NCBI GenBank assembly: GCA_023229575.1
Contig: JALNYZ010000001.1
Coordinates: 372,001-436,000, forward strand
From: Prolixibacteraceae bacterium
GTDB taxonomy: Bacteria > Bacteroidota > Bacteroidia > Bacteroidales > Prolixibacteraceae
Direction of reading: 5' to 3'
DNA length: 64,000 nucleotides
Shown: positions 8,896-17,628 of the stretch, piece by piece
Numbering within the stretch: position 1 is the stretch's first letter
Layout of the letters: every line of letters begins with the position of its first letter
The notes under the pieces: generated by a model
What the model was told of the DNA's origin: nothing
The model's input: only the letters and a program-made list of their open reading frames with translations
Databases searched by the model: none
Made by a program: the position numbers and the translations under genes

Positions 8896-10608
8896 TTATG
8901 GTTGTTTGTAATATTGAAGTATGGCCTCTGTGAGACCTTCTGTATTTGACATTTTTGCAGTCATCAGGGGTTCGTATCCGGCCTCCTGAATGGCACGGGA
9001 AGTTGTGGTTCCAATGCTGCCTATTTTCAATTTCCCGAGCAGACCGGGATCCACAAAGGAGGCAAAATGATTGAAAGTAGAAGGACTGGTAAACAAAATC
9101 AGATCGTATGTTCCATCAGAAATCTGTTTGATCACCATCGGATCAGCGCTTGTGGGCTGGCAGGTCTCGTAAACATCAATCCTGTCCACATGGTTGACCA
9201 CTCCAAGCAGGAGTTTTAAAGTATCATCAGCCAGGTTACCCAGCGATAGTAAAATATTCTGATTTTTTGGATTATAGGTCCGGATAAATTCGGCTGCCAA
9301 TTCCGCCGAACCATGCTCTGTTCCGGAAAATGCGGGCTTGTATCCGTAATACTCAAGTTCTGATGCTGTTTTTGCCCCGACAACCGCAACGCGAAGTGAT
9401 GCTGGCAATTCGGAGCTCCCGGTTTGGTCGATCAATTGTTTGAAGAAATGTACGACTCCGTTCCGGCTTGTAAAAAACAACCAGTCATAGTTTTTTAGCT
9501 GATTGATTTTAAGTACTTCATCAGCTTTCAATTTTGCCTGTCTGATCTCAATCATGGGCAAGGAAAGAAGCGTTGCCCCTTGAGCCATTAGCAGATCAGG
9601 TAAAGTATCGCCGGTTTCAATAGCCCGCGTGGAGATAAAAGTTTTACCGTACAACGGCAACTCTTTTTTCCTTTCAAAAGGATCATCCAAACGGATGGCT
9701 TTAAGTATCTCCCTTCCTCCTCTGTTTAAAAGGGTTTCGGCCAATTCAACTGCTATACCAACAGCCTGACATACATGACCCTTGGCTGTTCCCTTCAAAA
9801 ACTCTTCGCCGTTGATACTCGAGATAAAGCCTGTTATTTCAAAGCTATTTCCTATAATTTTACTGTAACTTCCAACCGGGATCTGACAGCCACCTTCCAG
9901 CGTCCGCAGGAATGCACGTTCGGCATTTGTGGCTATGAGCGTTGCTTCGTCATTGATTGCCGAGACAAGGCTGGCAATTGCCGGATCATTTTCTCGAATC
10001 TCGATGGCAATGGCACCCTGACTACAGGCGGGAATCACGATATCTTCTGAAATCAATTCGGAAATATAGTTGTCCATTCCCAGCCTTTGCAATCCAGCGC
10101 CAGCCATCATCATCACGGTACAAAAACCCTCCTCCATCTTTCTGATCCGGGTATTCACATTTCCGCGAATTTCGACGATCTTAAAATCTTTGTTGTAGCG
10201 CAACAACTGTGCTTTTCTCCTCAAACTGGAAGTTGCGATGATATCATTGGCCGTCAGATCGCTGAGTGTTCTTTTGGTAGAACTGATCAATGCGTCCCTC
10301 ACCTCTCCCCGTTTCAGAACAGCACCAAGAAGCACACCTTCCGGGAAACGCGTTGGCAGATCTTTCAAACTGTGAACGGCCATGTCGATCTCATTGTCGA
10401 ACATGGCAACTTCGAGTTCCTTGGTAAAAAGCCCTTTGTCACCAATTTTGGACAAAGGGACATCGAGTATCTTGTCCCCTTTGGTCTTGATTACAACGAT
10501 TTGAAACTGTAGTTCCGGAAATTTTTTGGCCAATTCCTCTTTGACTACATTGGCCTGATAGAGTGCCAGTTGGCTTCCCCTGGTACCTATTCGTATGGTT
10601 TGCTCCAT
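8896..10608 (-). CDS. hemC: Fused porphobilinogen deaminase / uroporphyrinogen-III synthase (HemC-HemD)
   Basis: A 570-residue two-domain protein. Residues 1 to about 305 are hydroxymethylbilane synthase: N-terminus RIGTRGSQLALYQAN, the SLKDLP motif, and the dipyrromethane-carrying Cys at about C241 in LEGGCQIPVGSY. From about residue 316 (LYGKTFISTRAIETGDTLPD) to the end is a HemD-like domain with its typical two-lobed pattern (WLFFTSRNGVVHFF; DLILFTSPSTFNHF). Fusion would channel the unstable linear tetrapyrrole to ring closure. HemCD fusions are known in some other lineages. No separate hemD is seen in the cluster, which supports the call. It lies 2 bp after the hemA stop. Confidence 0.93.
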   Translation of the reverse strand: MEQTIRIGTRGSQLALYQANVVKEELAKKFPELQFQIVVIKTKGDKILDVPLSKIGDKGLFTKELEVAMFDNEIDMAVHSLKDLPTRFPEGVLLGAVLKRGEVRDALISSTKRTLSDLTANDIIATSSLRRKAQLLRYNKDFKIVEIRGNVNTRIRKMEEGFCTVMMMAGAGLQRLGMDNYISELISEDIVIPACSQGAIAIEIRENDPAIASLVSAINDEATLIATNAERAFLRTLEGGCQIPVGSYSKIIGNSFEITGFISSINGEEFLKGTAKGHVCQAVGIAVELAETLLNRGGREILKAIRLDDPFERKKELPLYGKTFISTRAIETGDTLPDLLMAQGATLLSLPMIEIRQAKLKADEVLKINQLKNYDWLFFTSRNGVVHFFKQLIDQTGSSELPASLRVAVVGAKTASELEYYGYKPAFSGTEHGSAELAAEFIRTYNPKNQNILLSLGNLADDTLKLLLGVVNHVDRIDVYETCQPTSADPMVIKQISDGTYDLILFTSPSTFNHFASFVDPGLLGKLKIGSIGTTTSRAIQEAGYEPLMTAKMSNTEGLTEAILQYYKQP

Positions 10609-10610
10609 TC

Positions 10611-11861
10611 TTACTCTTGTGCAAATAATTGATTTACAACGGTAATGTACGCCTGGTTGGACCCGTTGTCGGTGACTGACTTGATATTTTCTATCATCAT
10701 GCCAATCAATTTTTTGGTGATCAGATCACCATATTCGAGCGCTTTTTCGTACTCTTCAGCCTCCCTGTTCTTGATTATGCCATCCAGGACATTCTTGCTG
10801 GCCTCCTGGAAACTGGTTGAGATGGTTTTAAATGTTGGCGCCAAAGCCCTTATATTGAACCATTTCATGAATTCTGCAACTGAGGCTTCGATCATTTGCT
10901 CTGCCATGAAAATTTCACCTTTTCGCTTATCAAGATTATTTTCAATGACATGGTTAAGTGCATCCACATCATAAACATGAACATGTTCAAGGGCACCAAC
11001 CTCCATGGCCACGTTTCTGGGTACCGAGAGATCGATGAAAAACAGAGGTTTTCCGGATCTTTTTACCATTGCTTCCTGAACCATTTCAGCACTAAAAAAC
11101 GGTCTTTTGGAGGCAGTCGAGGTAATAACTATATCGTTGATAAGCAATAATTCTGATAAGTGATCCATTTCAGCCACTTTGGCATGGTACTTTTCAGCCA
11201 ATTCTTCGGCTTTTTCCCTGGTCCGGTTGACAATGGTGAATAGGGAACATGATTTCTTGATGAGATTTCGGATAGTCAGCTCACTCGTCTGACCAGCACC
11301 TACCAGCAATACAGGGTGGGTACTCAGGTGATGCAATTTCTTTGATGCCAGTTCAACTCCGGCATAACTAATGGAAACTGCCCCTTTGTTGAGTGCGGTT
11401 TCTGTTCGAACCTGTTTGCCTGCTTTGAGGGCATCATCAAATAGTTTGCTTAGTACACAACTAATCAGTTTATTGGTTTTGCTGATCTGAACGGCTGTTT
11501 TGATCTGACCAACAATCTGGTATTCGCCAAGGGCCATAGAATCCAACCCGGATCCAACATGAAACAGATGAGCGGCAACCGCTTCGTTTTCTTTGTGATA
11601 GAAATATTTGCGTACCTCCATGTCTGCCTTTCGGAAGGAGAAAAGAAGGTTTTCGATGTCTGATGCTTTCAGGGGTACCAGTAATTCGTTCATCTCATAG
11701 TAGATTTCCGTACGGTTGCAGGTAGAGAGAACTATGGCACCGGAGACTCCGTTCAACTGGAGTAATGGAATAAACCGTTTGATGTCTTCTTCGCAAAAGA
11801 CAAAACGTTCCCTTACTTCAATGGGTGCAGACTTATGGTTTAAACCGAGTAATCCGATCAT
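10611..11861 (-). CDS. hemA: Glutamyl-tRNA reductase
   Basis: First gene of the heme operon; 416 residues. It reduces glutamyl-tRNA(Glu) to glutamate-1-semialdehyde with NADPH. The nucleophilic Cys is about C48 in VLSTCNRTEIY. The substrate-gate segment SGLDSMALGEYQIVGQIK and the Rossmann motif VLLVGAGQTSELTIRNL are present, as is the C-terminal dimerisation helix region. Since HemA is the usual control point of the C5 pathway, its position at the head of the operon suggests that the promoter lies in 11862-12161; I did not find a clear -33/-7 pair there. Confidence 0.97.
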   Translation of the reverse strand: MIGLLGLNHKSAPIEVRERFVFCEEDIKRFIPLLQLNGVSGAIVLSTCNRTEIYYEMNELLVPLKASDIENLLFSFRKADMEVRKYFYHKENEAVAAHLFHVGSGLDSMALGEYQIVGQIKTAVQISKTNKLISCVLSKLFDDALKAGKQVRTETALNKGAVSISYAGVELASKKLHHLSTHPVLLVGAGQTSELTIRNLIKKSCSLFTIVNRTREKAEELAEKYHAKVAEMDHLSELLLINDIVITSTASKRPFFSAEMVQEAMVKRSGKPLFFIDLSVPRNVAMEVGALEHVHVYDVDALNHVIENNLDKRKGEIFMAEQMIEASVAEFMKWFNIRALAPTFKTISTSFQEASKNVLDGIIKNREAEEYEKALEYGDLITKKLIGMMIENIKSVTDNGSNQAYITVVNQLFAQE

Positions 11862-11877
11862 GGGATGATACCGCTGA

Positions 11878-12099
11878 ATTGATTTCGGAAGCGATATTAG
11901 AAATAGATTCTGTAGTAAATCTGAAGTTGTATATCTGACCCCTGAGGCTTATCTGGAAATCAAAAAAAGTATACAAGGAGGAAAGTTCTGCTTCGACGAT
12001 TTTGCATGTCCATCCTTCAAAATTGCATCATCAGGAAAAGCGATGAAATACCTGTATTTGAACAACTTAAAATATAAACATATACCTTATAGACAATGA
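11878..12099 (+). pseudogene. ORF remnant without a start codon
   Basis: Reading from an in-frame stop at 11875, the plus strand stays open for 73 codons to a TGA at 12097, with protein-like composition (VVYLTPEAYLEIKK, FACPSFKIASSGKAMKYLYL) but no ATG before residue 56. An adjacent frame just upstream also reads plausibly (ELISEAILEIDSVV) and ends at 11940, so one frameshift near 11915-11940 would join them. I do not recognise the family. It is probably a decayed small gene in the 300-bp gap between hemA and the next kinase gene; chance is not excluded. Confidence 0.25.
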
Positions 12100-12161
12100 A
12101 TTTTATCTGCTCTTTTTAGTGGATGAACTCAACATATCCAACTATCTGGATTAATTCAAAA

Positions 12162-13460
12162 TTATACAGTCCCATTATTTGTAATTGTTCCAAATTTATT
12201 TTGGGTGAAGTTCACCGTCATGCAATGCATCTTCCCTTCAAACTCATAACCAACTTCAAACCCATAAAGGGCGCAAATCTTCTGAACAATGGCCAGTCCC
12301 AGGCCCAAAGACTCCGGTGATGATGAAGATTTATAAAATCTTTTGAAAAGTAAATTTTTATCTACACGTAGATCAGGCCCTGTATTAGAAATCCGGAGGA
12401 AGGTCTCGCTAAGTTCCACAACAAGTTTTCCGCATTTGACATTATGTCTGACCGCATTCTTCACCAGATTGACGATTAACATTTCGGCCAGGTACGGGTT
12501 CATCCGGAGGGTAACATCAGGGAGAAGCTGTTTGAGCACCTCCAATTTTTTAGAGCGAATAAGGTCATCCAGATTTTCCAGCAACGCATTGATAATGGTC
12601 TCTGGACTAACATTCTTAGATTCGGGAAATTGTTTGTTCTCAATTTTAGCCAGTAAAATCAGGGTACTGTTGTATTTCGACAGACGGATGGAAGCTTCAT
12701 AGGCATCGGCCAACGCTTTGTACTGCTTTTCGCTCATCTCGCCCGACTGCAGCAAAAGTTCCAGCTTTGAATTGATAATGGCCAGCGGTGTCTGGATCTC
12801 GTGTGAGGCATTCTCTGTATACTCCTTCAGGTTCAGATAATCATTCTTGATCCGTTCTGTCATCGTAAGTAAAACCCGGTTGAGGTCCGCGAACTCCTTC
12901 ACGTCAGAATCCTGCAAAGTAAACTCCTCGTGTGTATTCAGATCATATCGGTTAACTTTTTCGACAGTATCGTAAAAGACCTTCCATACCAATCTTGATG
13001 AGTATCGATTTACGATCAACAAGGTAATGATCAACAGAATCACCAGCACCGTCATCGTCGTAATTATGCTGACAATCAGCCTATCCGTCTCCTCAAGGGA
13101 TTTATAAATCTGAATATAATAAGGCTGTTTATTGACAATCTCACTGAAACCAAGCTGCCTGAAAAGTTGGTACCGCTGCTCTTCCTTGTTAAAAATCAAG
13201 GTGTCGGCATAGCGGTCTTTGGGGATGGCTTTGTCAACCGGAGTTACAATCACCATTTCATTCCTGTTTGGCGGCTGACTAACAGATGAATGGGCCTCCT
13301 CCATTTGACGCACGATGCTGTTTTTTCGCTTCCCCATCTCATTATTGACATTGCTGTCGACCTGAATGCGCAAGGAATAATAAAATGCTATGACCCCAAA
13401 AAGATAGATAAACAGGGAGATAGACAATAAATTAAGCGTCGTTTTGGTTAAGAGTCTCAA
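12162..13460 (-). CDS. Membrane sensor histidine kinase
   Basis: 432 residues: TM1 at about 9-29, a periplasmic loop of about 100 residues, TM2 at about 130-152, then a linker, the phospho-acceptor His in ENASHEIQTPLAI, N box NLVKNAVRHN, a short G1 (ISNTGPDL) and G2 (GLGLAIVQKI). No obvious ligand domain is recognisable in the loop. The start codon is TTG, overlapping the regulator's TGA by 3 bp (TTGA), which favours translational coupling to the upstream response-regulator gene. Partner: the OmpR-type regulator at 13457-14134. The stimulus is unknown. Confidence 0.9.
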   Translation of the reverse strand: MRLLTKTTLNLLSISLFIYLFGVIAFYYSLRIQVDSNVNNEMGKRKNSIVRQMEEAHSSVSQPPNRNEMVIVTPVDKAIPKDRYADTLIFNKEEQRYQLFRQLGFSEIVNKQPYYIQIYKSLEETDRLIVSIITTMTVLVILLIITLLIVNRYSSRLVWKVFYDTVEKVNRYDLNTHEEFTLQDSDVKEFADLNRVLLTMTERIKNDYLNLKEYTENASHEIQTPLAIINSKLELLLQSGEMSEKQYKALADAYEASIRLSKYNSTLILLAKIENKQFPESKNVSPETIINALLENLDDLIRSKKLEVLKQLLPDVTLRMNPYLAEMLIVNLVKNAVRHNVKCGKLVVELSETFLRISNTGPDLRVDKNLLFKRFYKSSSSPESLGLGLAIVQKICALYGFEVGYEFEGKMHCMTVNFTQNKFGTITNNGTV

Positions 13461-14134
13461 GTGATGTCAAATTTATATCCCAGTCCGTAAATAGTTTTGA
13501 TGTAATCCCTGCATCCCTTCTTCAGCAACTCTCTCCGAAGATTTTTGATGTGGGTGTAGATAAAGTCGTACGAGTCGGCTGCATCCATATGGTCGCCCCA
13601 CAGATGTTCGGCCAGACCGGCTTTCGTGATGATTTTGTTTTTGTTAGAGATGAAAAAGAGCAACAGTTCATACTCCTTTTTGGTCAATACCAGCTCTTTG
13701 TCCAGTACAAAAGCCCGGTGCTCCTCCGGAATCAATTTTATTTCGTTCAAAATCAACTCATTGCTTCCGTTGAAACTAATCCGGCGATGGATCGATTTCA
13801 GATGTGCATTGAGCTCTGCCAGGTGAAAAGGTTTGGTCAGGTAGTGATCGGCACCGATTTCCAGTCCCTCGATTCTGTTGTCCAACGAGTTACGTGCTGA
13901 AACGATGATAATCCCTACTGTGATTGATCTTTTCTTGATCAGCCTGATCAAATCGAGACCACTTCCATCCGGAAGATTGATATCCACCACCATGCAATCG
14001 TACTGGTAGAGCTCAATTTTCTCGACAGCCTCTTCGAAGGTGTAAACAACTTCACACAGATGACCCTCCCCGTCGAGGTATTCGACGATGGCATCAGACA
14101 AAGTTTTCTCATCTTCAATGATCAGTATCTTCAT
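13457..14134 (-). CDS. OmpR/PhoB-family response regulator
   Basis: 225 residues: receiver domain with acidic pair EDE near residue 7, phospho-acceptor Asp in MVVDINLPDGSG (about D52), and the Lys in YLTKPFHLAEL; then a winged-helix DNA-binding domain ending in IKTIYGLGYKFD. It is upstream of and coupled to the kinase gene, and lies 45 bp after the ATPase gene on the same strand. The close genomic pairing makes it the cognate partner of the kinase; target genes are not evident. Confidence 0.93.
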   Translation of the reverse strand: MKILIIEDEKTLSDAIVEYLDGEGHLCEVVYTFEEAVEKIELYQYDCMVVDINLPDGSGLDLIRLIKKRSITVGIIIVSARNSLDNRIEGLEIGADHYLTKPFHLAELNAHLKSIHRRISFNGSNELILNEIKLIPEEHRAFVLDKELVLTKKEYELLLFFISNKNKIITKAGLAEHLWGDHMDAADSYDFIYTHIKNLRRELLKKGCRDYIKTIYGLGYKFDIT

Positions 14135-14179
14135 ATGGCAATAAACGCTACAAGATAGGATATTTAACTTCTTTACATT

Positions 14180-15364
14180 TTAAAACAATTCAACCGGATT
14201 AATATTGAGGAAATCTTCCACGGGTAATCCGCCTATTCCAACCAATAACAGCTTATCAGGATGGAACTTCTGGTCAAAGAGTTTCATTCCGACTGGCATA
14301 TAACCTCTTCCACTTTTTATTTCAAGTGCAATTGTACGTCCATTTTTCTCCAAAACAAAATCCACTTCCTGATTTCCTTCCCTCCAATAATAAACATTAA
14401 ATCTTTCTGTCAAGGCATTATTTATCAAGTGGGTTCCAATTGAAGATTCAACCAAACGACCCCATTTTGCAGGGTTTACCACAACATCTGCGTACTTGAT
14501 GTGATCCATTGCACTAAATAAAGCATTGTTATAAACTTGAAATTTAGGGCTAGATGATCGCTTCCTTATTACATTTCCAGCGTATTTCTCGAGTCCGGTC
14601 AACAAGCCTGATTCTGAAAGCAAATCCAGATAATGAGACAATGTAGTTGTATTTCCTGCATCCTGAAGTTCCCCTATCAACTTCGTATAGGAAAGGATCT
14701 GACCTGAATAAAGTGAGCCCAATTCAAATAACCTCTTCAGCAAAGCGGGCTTAAGTACCCTGGTCAGCATCAATATATCTTTTGAAATGACCGTTTCAAT
14801 CAGCGAATCTTTCACGTAATTTTTCCATCGGTCTACATCGCCAATAAGTGCAGCAGAACCAGGATAACCACCGAAATAGATGTATTGATCGACATTCCAG
14901 TCAAAAGCTGCGCGCATCTCAGGATAGGACCAATGCCCCATGTAAAATGTCTCAAATCTTCCAGCCAATGATTCTGTCAATCCTTTTTGTATCAACAAAC
15001 GGGAGGATCCCAAGAGTACTACTTTGATATTTATATTTTCATAGGTATCTTTGTCCCACTGCTGTTTGACCAGTTCACTCCAATTTTCAATTTTCTGGAT
15101 TTCATCAACAACCAAGAGAAACTCCATCGAACTTGCAGCCTTCATTTTCAATCTGGCACTCTCCCAAATCTGTTGCAACCAGGTATTGTTTGCATTCGAT
15201 ATGGCATCGGCTGATTCATACAAATATCCGACAGTTATTTTCTGTAAAAGTTGTGTTATCATCATCGTTTTACCAACTTGCCTTGGCCCCAACACAACTT
15301 GAATAAACCTTCTTGGCTCTTCTATTCTTTTCTTAAGTCCTTCTATATATGAACGTTCAAACAT
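14180..15364 (-). CDS. AAA ATPase with DUF4143 C-terminal domain
   Basis: 394 residues. Walker A GPRQVGKT (26-33), Walker B FLLVVDEIQKI, a sensor-like VLLGSSRLLIQKG, then the DUF4143 region with a nuclease-like ending VDFVLEKNGRTIALEIKSG (D...E-x-K pattern). This large family is common and multi-copy in Bacteroidota; the biochemical role is not established, and proposals include mobile-element or toxin-like functions. Its upstream region carries three regularly spaced repeats, suggesting tight control. A related gene starts at 63247. Confidence 0.88.
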   Translation of the reverse strand: MFERSYIEGLKKRIEEPRRFIQVVLGPRQVGKTMMITQLLQKITVGYLYESADAISNANNTWLQQIWESARLKMKAASSMEFLLVVDEIQKIENWSELVKQQWDKDTYENINIKVVLLGSSRLLIQKGLTESLAGRFETFYMGHWSYPEMRAAFDWNVDQYIYFGGYPGSAALIGDVDRWKNYVKDSLIETVISKDILMLTRVLKPALLKRLFELGSLYSGQILSYTKLIGELQDAGNTTTLSHYLDLLSESGLLTGLEKYAGNVIRKRSSSPKFQVYNNALFSAMDHIKYADVVVNPAKWGRLVESSIGTHLINNALTERFNVYYWREGNQEVDFVLEKNGRTIALEIKSGRGYMPVGMKLFDQKFHPDKLLLVGIGGLPVEDFLNINPVELF

Positions 15365-15375
15365 ATTTAGAATTT

Positions 15376-15428
15376 TTACTCAATGTACTGAGTAATTTTA
15401 CTCAATATTATGAACAAAGTTACTCAAT
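15376..15428 (-). promoter_or_regulatory. Promoter with three 22-bp-spaced operator repeats for the DUF4143 ATPase
   Basis: TTACTCAAT occurs at 15376, 15398 and 15420, exactly 22 bp apart (two helical turns). An inverted copy ACTGAGTAA at 15387-15395 pairs with the second. On the minus strand a -7 box TAACTTTG (15415-15422) overlaps the third repeat, and the other two lie between promoter and start codon. This geometry suits a repressor, perhaps autoregulation; that is inference. Confidence 0.6.
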
Positions 15429-15462
15429 ATATTTGAATAAGCTCGATAAAATCAGTGATTTC

Positions 15463-16353
15463 TTACAAACCATCCTGTTTTTCTGTCTGAATATGCCCTG
15501 GATCCTGGGGCTCGGCATGGATGTTTACTTCGCTGCGCTCGATACGGGAACCAATTTCATTTTCGATCTTGTCACAAATTTCATGAACCTGACGGAGGCT
15601 CAATTCAGGATCCAGATGAACATTAACCTTGACAAAGGTATCTGCCCCGGAGGTCCTTATTTTCAGACTGTGAAAGTGTTTTACCTCCCCAAATTCTGAA
15701 AGTGTTTGCTTCACTATGTCGACGGTGTCTTGCGGGGCCTTATCCAGCAAGACATCAATGGATCTCTTCCCCAGTTGAAAAGAAACGGATAATACAATCA
15801 TTGCAACTCCAAGCGCCGCAATTGAATCAGCAAAATACAGTCCAAAATTGGCACATATCAAACCCAAAAGTACAACCGCCGAACTCCATATATCTGTTGA
15901 AAAGTGGAGTGCATCTGCTTCCAATGCCTGACTATTGTACTTTTTTGCAACCCTTCTTAAAGCTTTTGAACGTGAAATATCAATTATTATGGAACTGATC
16001 ACAACAATGTAACTCCATATGCCGACTTCAATATGCGTTTCCCCAGTAATCAAACGGTTTGATGCCTCATATATGATCCAGATACAAGTGATCAGCAACA
16101 AAAATGTTTCAACCAGAGCTGAAAAATTCTCAATCTTGCCATGCCCATAATTGTGCTGTTTGTCGGCCGGTTTATCAGAAACACGCACGGAAAAATAGGT
16201 AATTACTGCGGCAACCATATCTAGCCCCGAATGCAACGCTTCGGAAAGTATCCCGAGGCTTCCGGTTAAAAGTCCAATAAGCAACTTAGAGCCAGTTAAA
16301 AAAACCGCTGCAAGAACAGACAGCAGCGCTACGTTCAACTTTTCCTGATGCAT
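15463..16353 (-). CDS. Cation diffusion facilitator (CDF) family metal efflux protein
   Basis: 296 residues with about six membrane helices followed by a cytosolic ferredoxin-like domain. The metal-binding motif HSGLD is in helix 2 (SEALHSGLDMVAA), and a second His/Asp set is in helix 5 (EADALHFSTDIWSS), the typical H-x3-D pair for Zn2+/Fe2+/Mn2+ exchange against H+. The C-terminal domain (VDIVKQTLSEFGEVKHFHSLKIRTSG) is the usual dimerisation/metal sensor. It is divergent from the DUF2231 gene at 16491. The substrate metal cannot be fixed from sequence. Confidence 0.93.
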   Translation of the reverse strand: MHQEKLNVALLSVLAAVFLTGSKLLIGLLTGSLGILSEALHSGLDMVAAVITYFSVRVSDKPADKQHNYGHGKIENFSALVETFLLLITCIWIIYEASNRLITGETHIEVGIWSYIVVISSIIIDISRSKALRRVAKKYNSQALEADALHFSTDIWSSAVVLLGLICANFGLYFADSIAALGVAMIVLSVSFQLGKRSIDVLLDKAPQDTVDIVKQTLSEFGEVKHFHSLKIRTSGADTFVKVNVHLDPELSLRQVHEICDKIENEIGSRIERSEVNIHAEPQDPGHIQTEKQDGL

Positions 16354-16490
16354 AAATGGGGCTTTTCTGATGAAGGTTTGTCTAAATCCGACCTAAAGTT
16401 ACCTCAATTTAGTGAAAAAAAATATGTTTTTTGAATTGATAAATAAATTTATTAACTTGGTCTTCTGTTGGAACTTAAAATTTATTTCCC

Positions 16491-16916
16491 ATGATTGAAA
16501 CAAGTCATTTTCATCCCATGTTGGTCCATTTTCCCATTGCATTGGTAACATTTGGCTATATCGCGGAGTTGGGTTCAATTTTCATAAAAAAAGAGCTCTT
16601 CCTTTCCAAAATCAGTTTCTACCTTTTGGTTTTCGGCGCACTTACGGCAGTCGCCGCTTATTTAACCGGTCAACTGTTTACAGCTGATATGTCAGGCGCT
16701 GCAGAAGAGGTCAGAAATTGGCACGAGAATTTCGCATTGATTACTCTTGGATTGCTGGTGGCAACTGCTGCTACACGATCCTACTTTTGTTACAAAGGCA
16801 ATTGTGACAAATTCAAATGGGTTACATTTTGCCTTTATACAGTGGCAACCATTTCAGTATCGATCACCGGTTTTCTGGGTGGTACGCTCGTATACAACTA
16901 CATGATGCCCCTTTAG
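16491..16916 (+). CDS. DUF2231-like membrane protein
   Basis: 141 residues with four helices. The N-terminal motif HPMLVHFPIALVTFGY is the hallmark of DUF2231/YqjF-type proteins, which often occur near cytochromes or redox genes. Histidines in the loops (FHPMLVHF, WHENFA) could ligate heme, but this is not established. It is followed 33 bp later by the lipoprotein rubrerythrin, likely one transcript ending at the terminator at 17576. Function unknown. Confidence 0.75.
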   Translation: MIETSHFHPMLVHFPIALVTFGYIAELGSIFIKKELFLSKISFYLLVFGALTAVAAYLTGQLFTADMSGAAEEVRNWHENFALITLGLLVATAATRSYFCYKGNCDKFKWVTFCLYTVATISVSITGFLGGTLVYNYMMPL

Positions 16917-16949
16917 TTTAGAATAATTCACCACCTAAAAAAAGTAACC

Positions 16950-17561
16950 ATGAGAAACATTCTTTTCTTTTCAATTGTGGCCATTTTCGCATTGTCAAGT
17001 TGCAATGAGGCCAAACCTGTCAAAACCATCGAAAACCTGAAAGCCGGCATCAAAGGTGAGACCACTGCCAGCGCAAAGTATGCTGCCTTTTCACTGAAAG
17101 CAAAGGAAGAAGGGCACGAAGCCATCTCCAAATTGTTTGCTGCAGCTTCAAAAGCTGAAGAGATCCATGCCGGAAACCACAGAAAAGTACTGGAAGGTTT
17201 GGGTGTGAAAATGGACGATTTTAAACCTGAGTTTGAGGTTAAAACTACTGCCGAAAATCTTCAGGCAGCAATTGACGGTGAAGGATACGAGGTAAGTACC
17301 ATGTACCCTCAGTTTTTAACAGATGCAAAGGCTGAAAAGGCTGGCAAAGCTGAAAAATCTTTTAACTGGGCTTTTGACACAGAGAAGAAACACCATGACT
17401 TCTACGTAAAAGCGCTTGAATCTTTGAAAGCCTCAACTGAAAGTAACTTGCCAGTCCAATATGCTGTTTGTCCGGTTTGTGGAAATACCTATGACAACGC
17501 AAAGCTCGATCCAAAATGTGCATTCTGCCAGTCAGGACAGGAAAAATTCCTGTCCATCTGA
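16950..17561 (+). CDS. Lipoprotein rubrerythrin (ferritin-like di-iron plus rubredoxin-like domain)
   Basis: 203 residues. A lipoprotein signal peptide with lipobox ALSSC (Cys about 16-18) precedes a ferritin-like four-helix domain rich in Glu/His (GETTASAKYAAFS, AEEIHAGNHRK, DTEKKHHDFYVKAL) and a C-terminal two-knuckle rubredoxin-like domain (VCPVCGNTY ... CAFCQSG). Known for the family: H2O2 or O2 reduction in the cytoplasm of anaerobes. Export and lipid anchoring imply action in the periplasm or outer-membrane inner leaflet, where the electron donor must differ. The upstream DUF2231 membrane protein is a candidate partner by proximity only. Confidence 0.88.
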   Translation: MRNILFFSIVAIFALSSCNEAKPVKTIENLKAGIKGETTASAKYAAFSLKAKEEGHEAISKLFAAASKAEEIHAGNHRKVLEGLGVKMDDFKPEFEVKTTAENLQAAIDGEGYEVSTMYPQFLTDAKAEKAGKAEKSFNWAFDTEKKHHDFYVKALESLKASTESNLPVQYAVCPVCGNTYDNAKLDPKCAFCQSGQEKFLSI

Positions 17562-17575
17562 AAAACAGATCAATA

Positions 17576-17617
17576 GCGACAAAAAAAGAGGGCCATTCCG
17601 CCCTCTTTTTTTGTCGC
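17576..17617. terminator. Bidirectional intrinsic terminator
   Basis: Perfect 18-bp stem (17576-17593 with 17600-17617) and a 6-nt loop (CATTCC). The A-run on one side and T-run on the other serve both the rubrerythrin gene (plus) and the TIM-barrel gene (minus). Confidence 0.92.
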
Positions 17618-17628
17618 TTTATAACACC

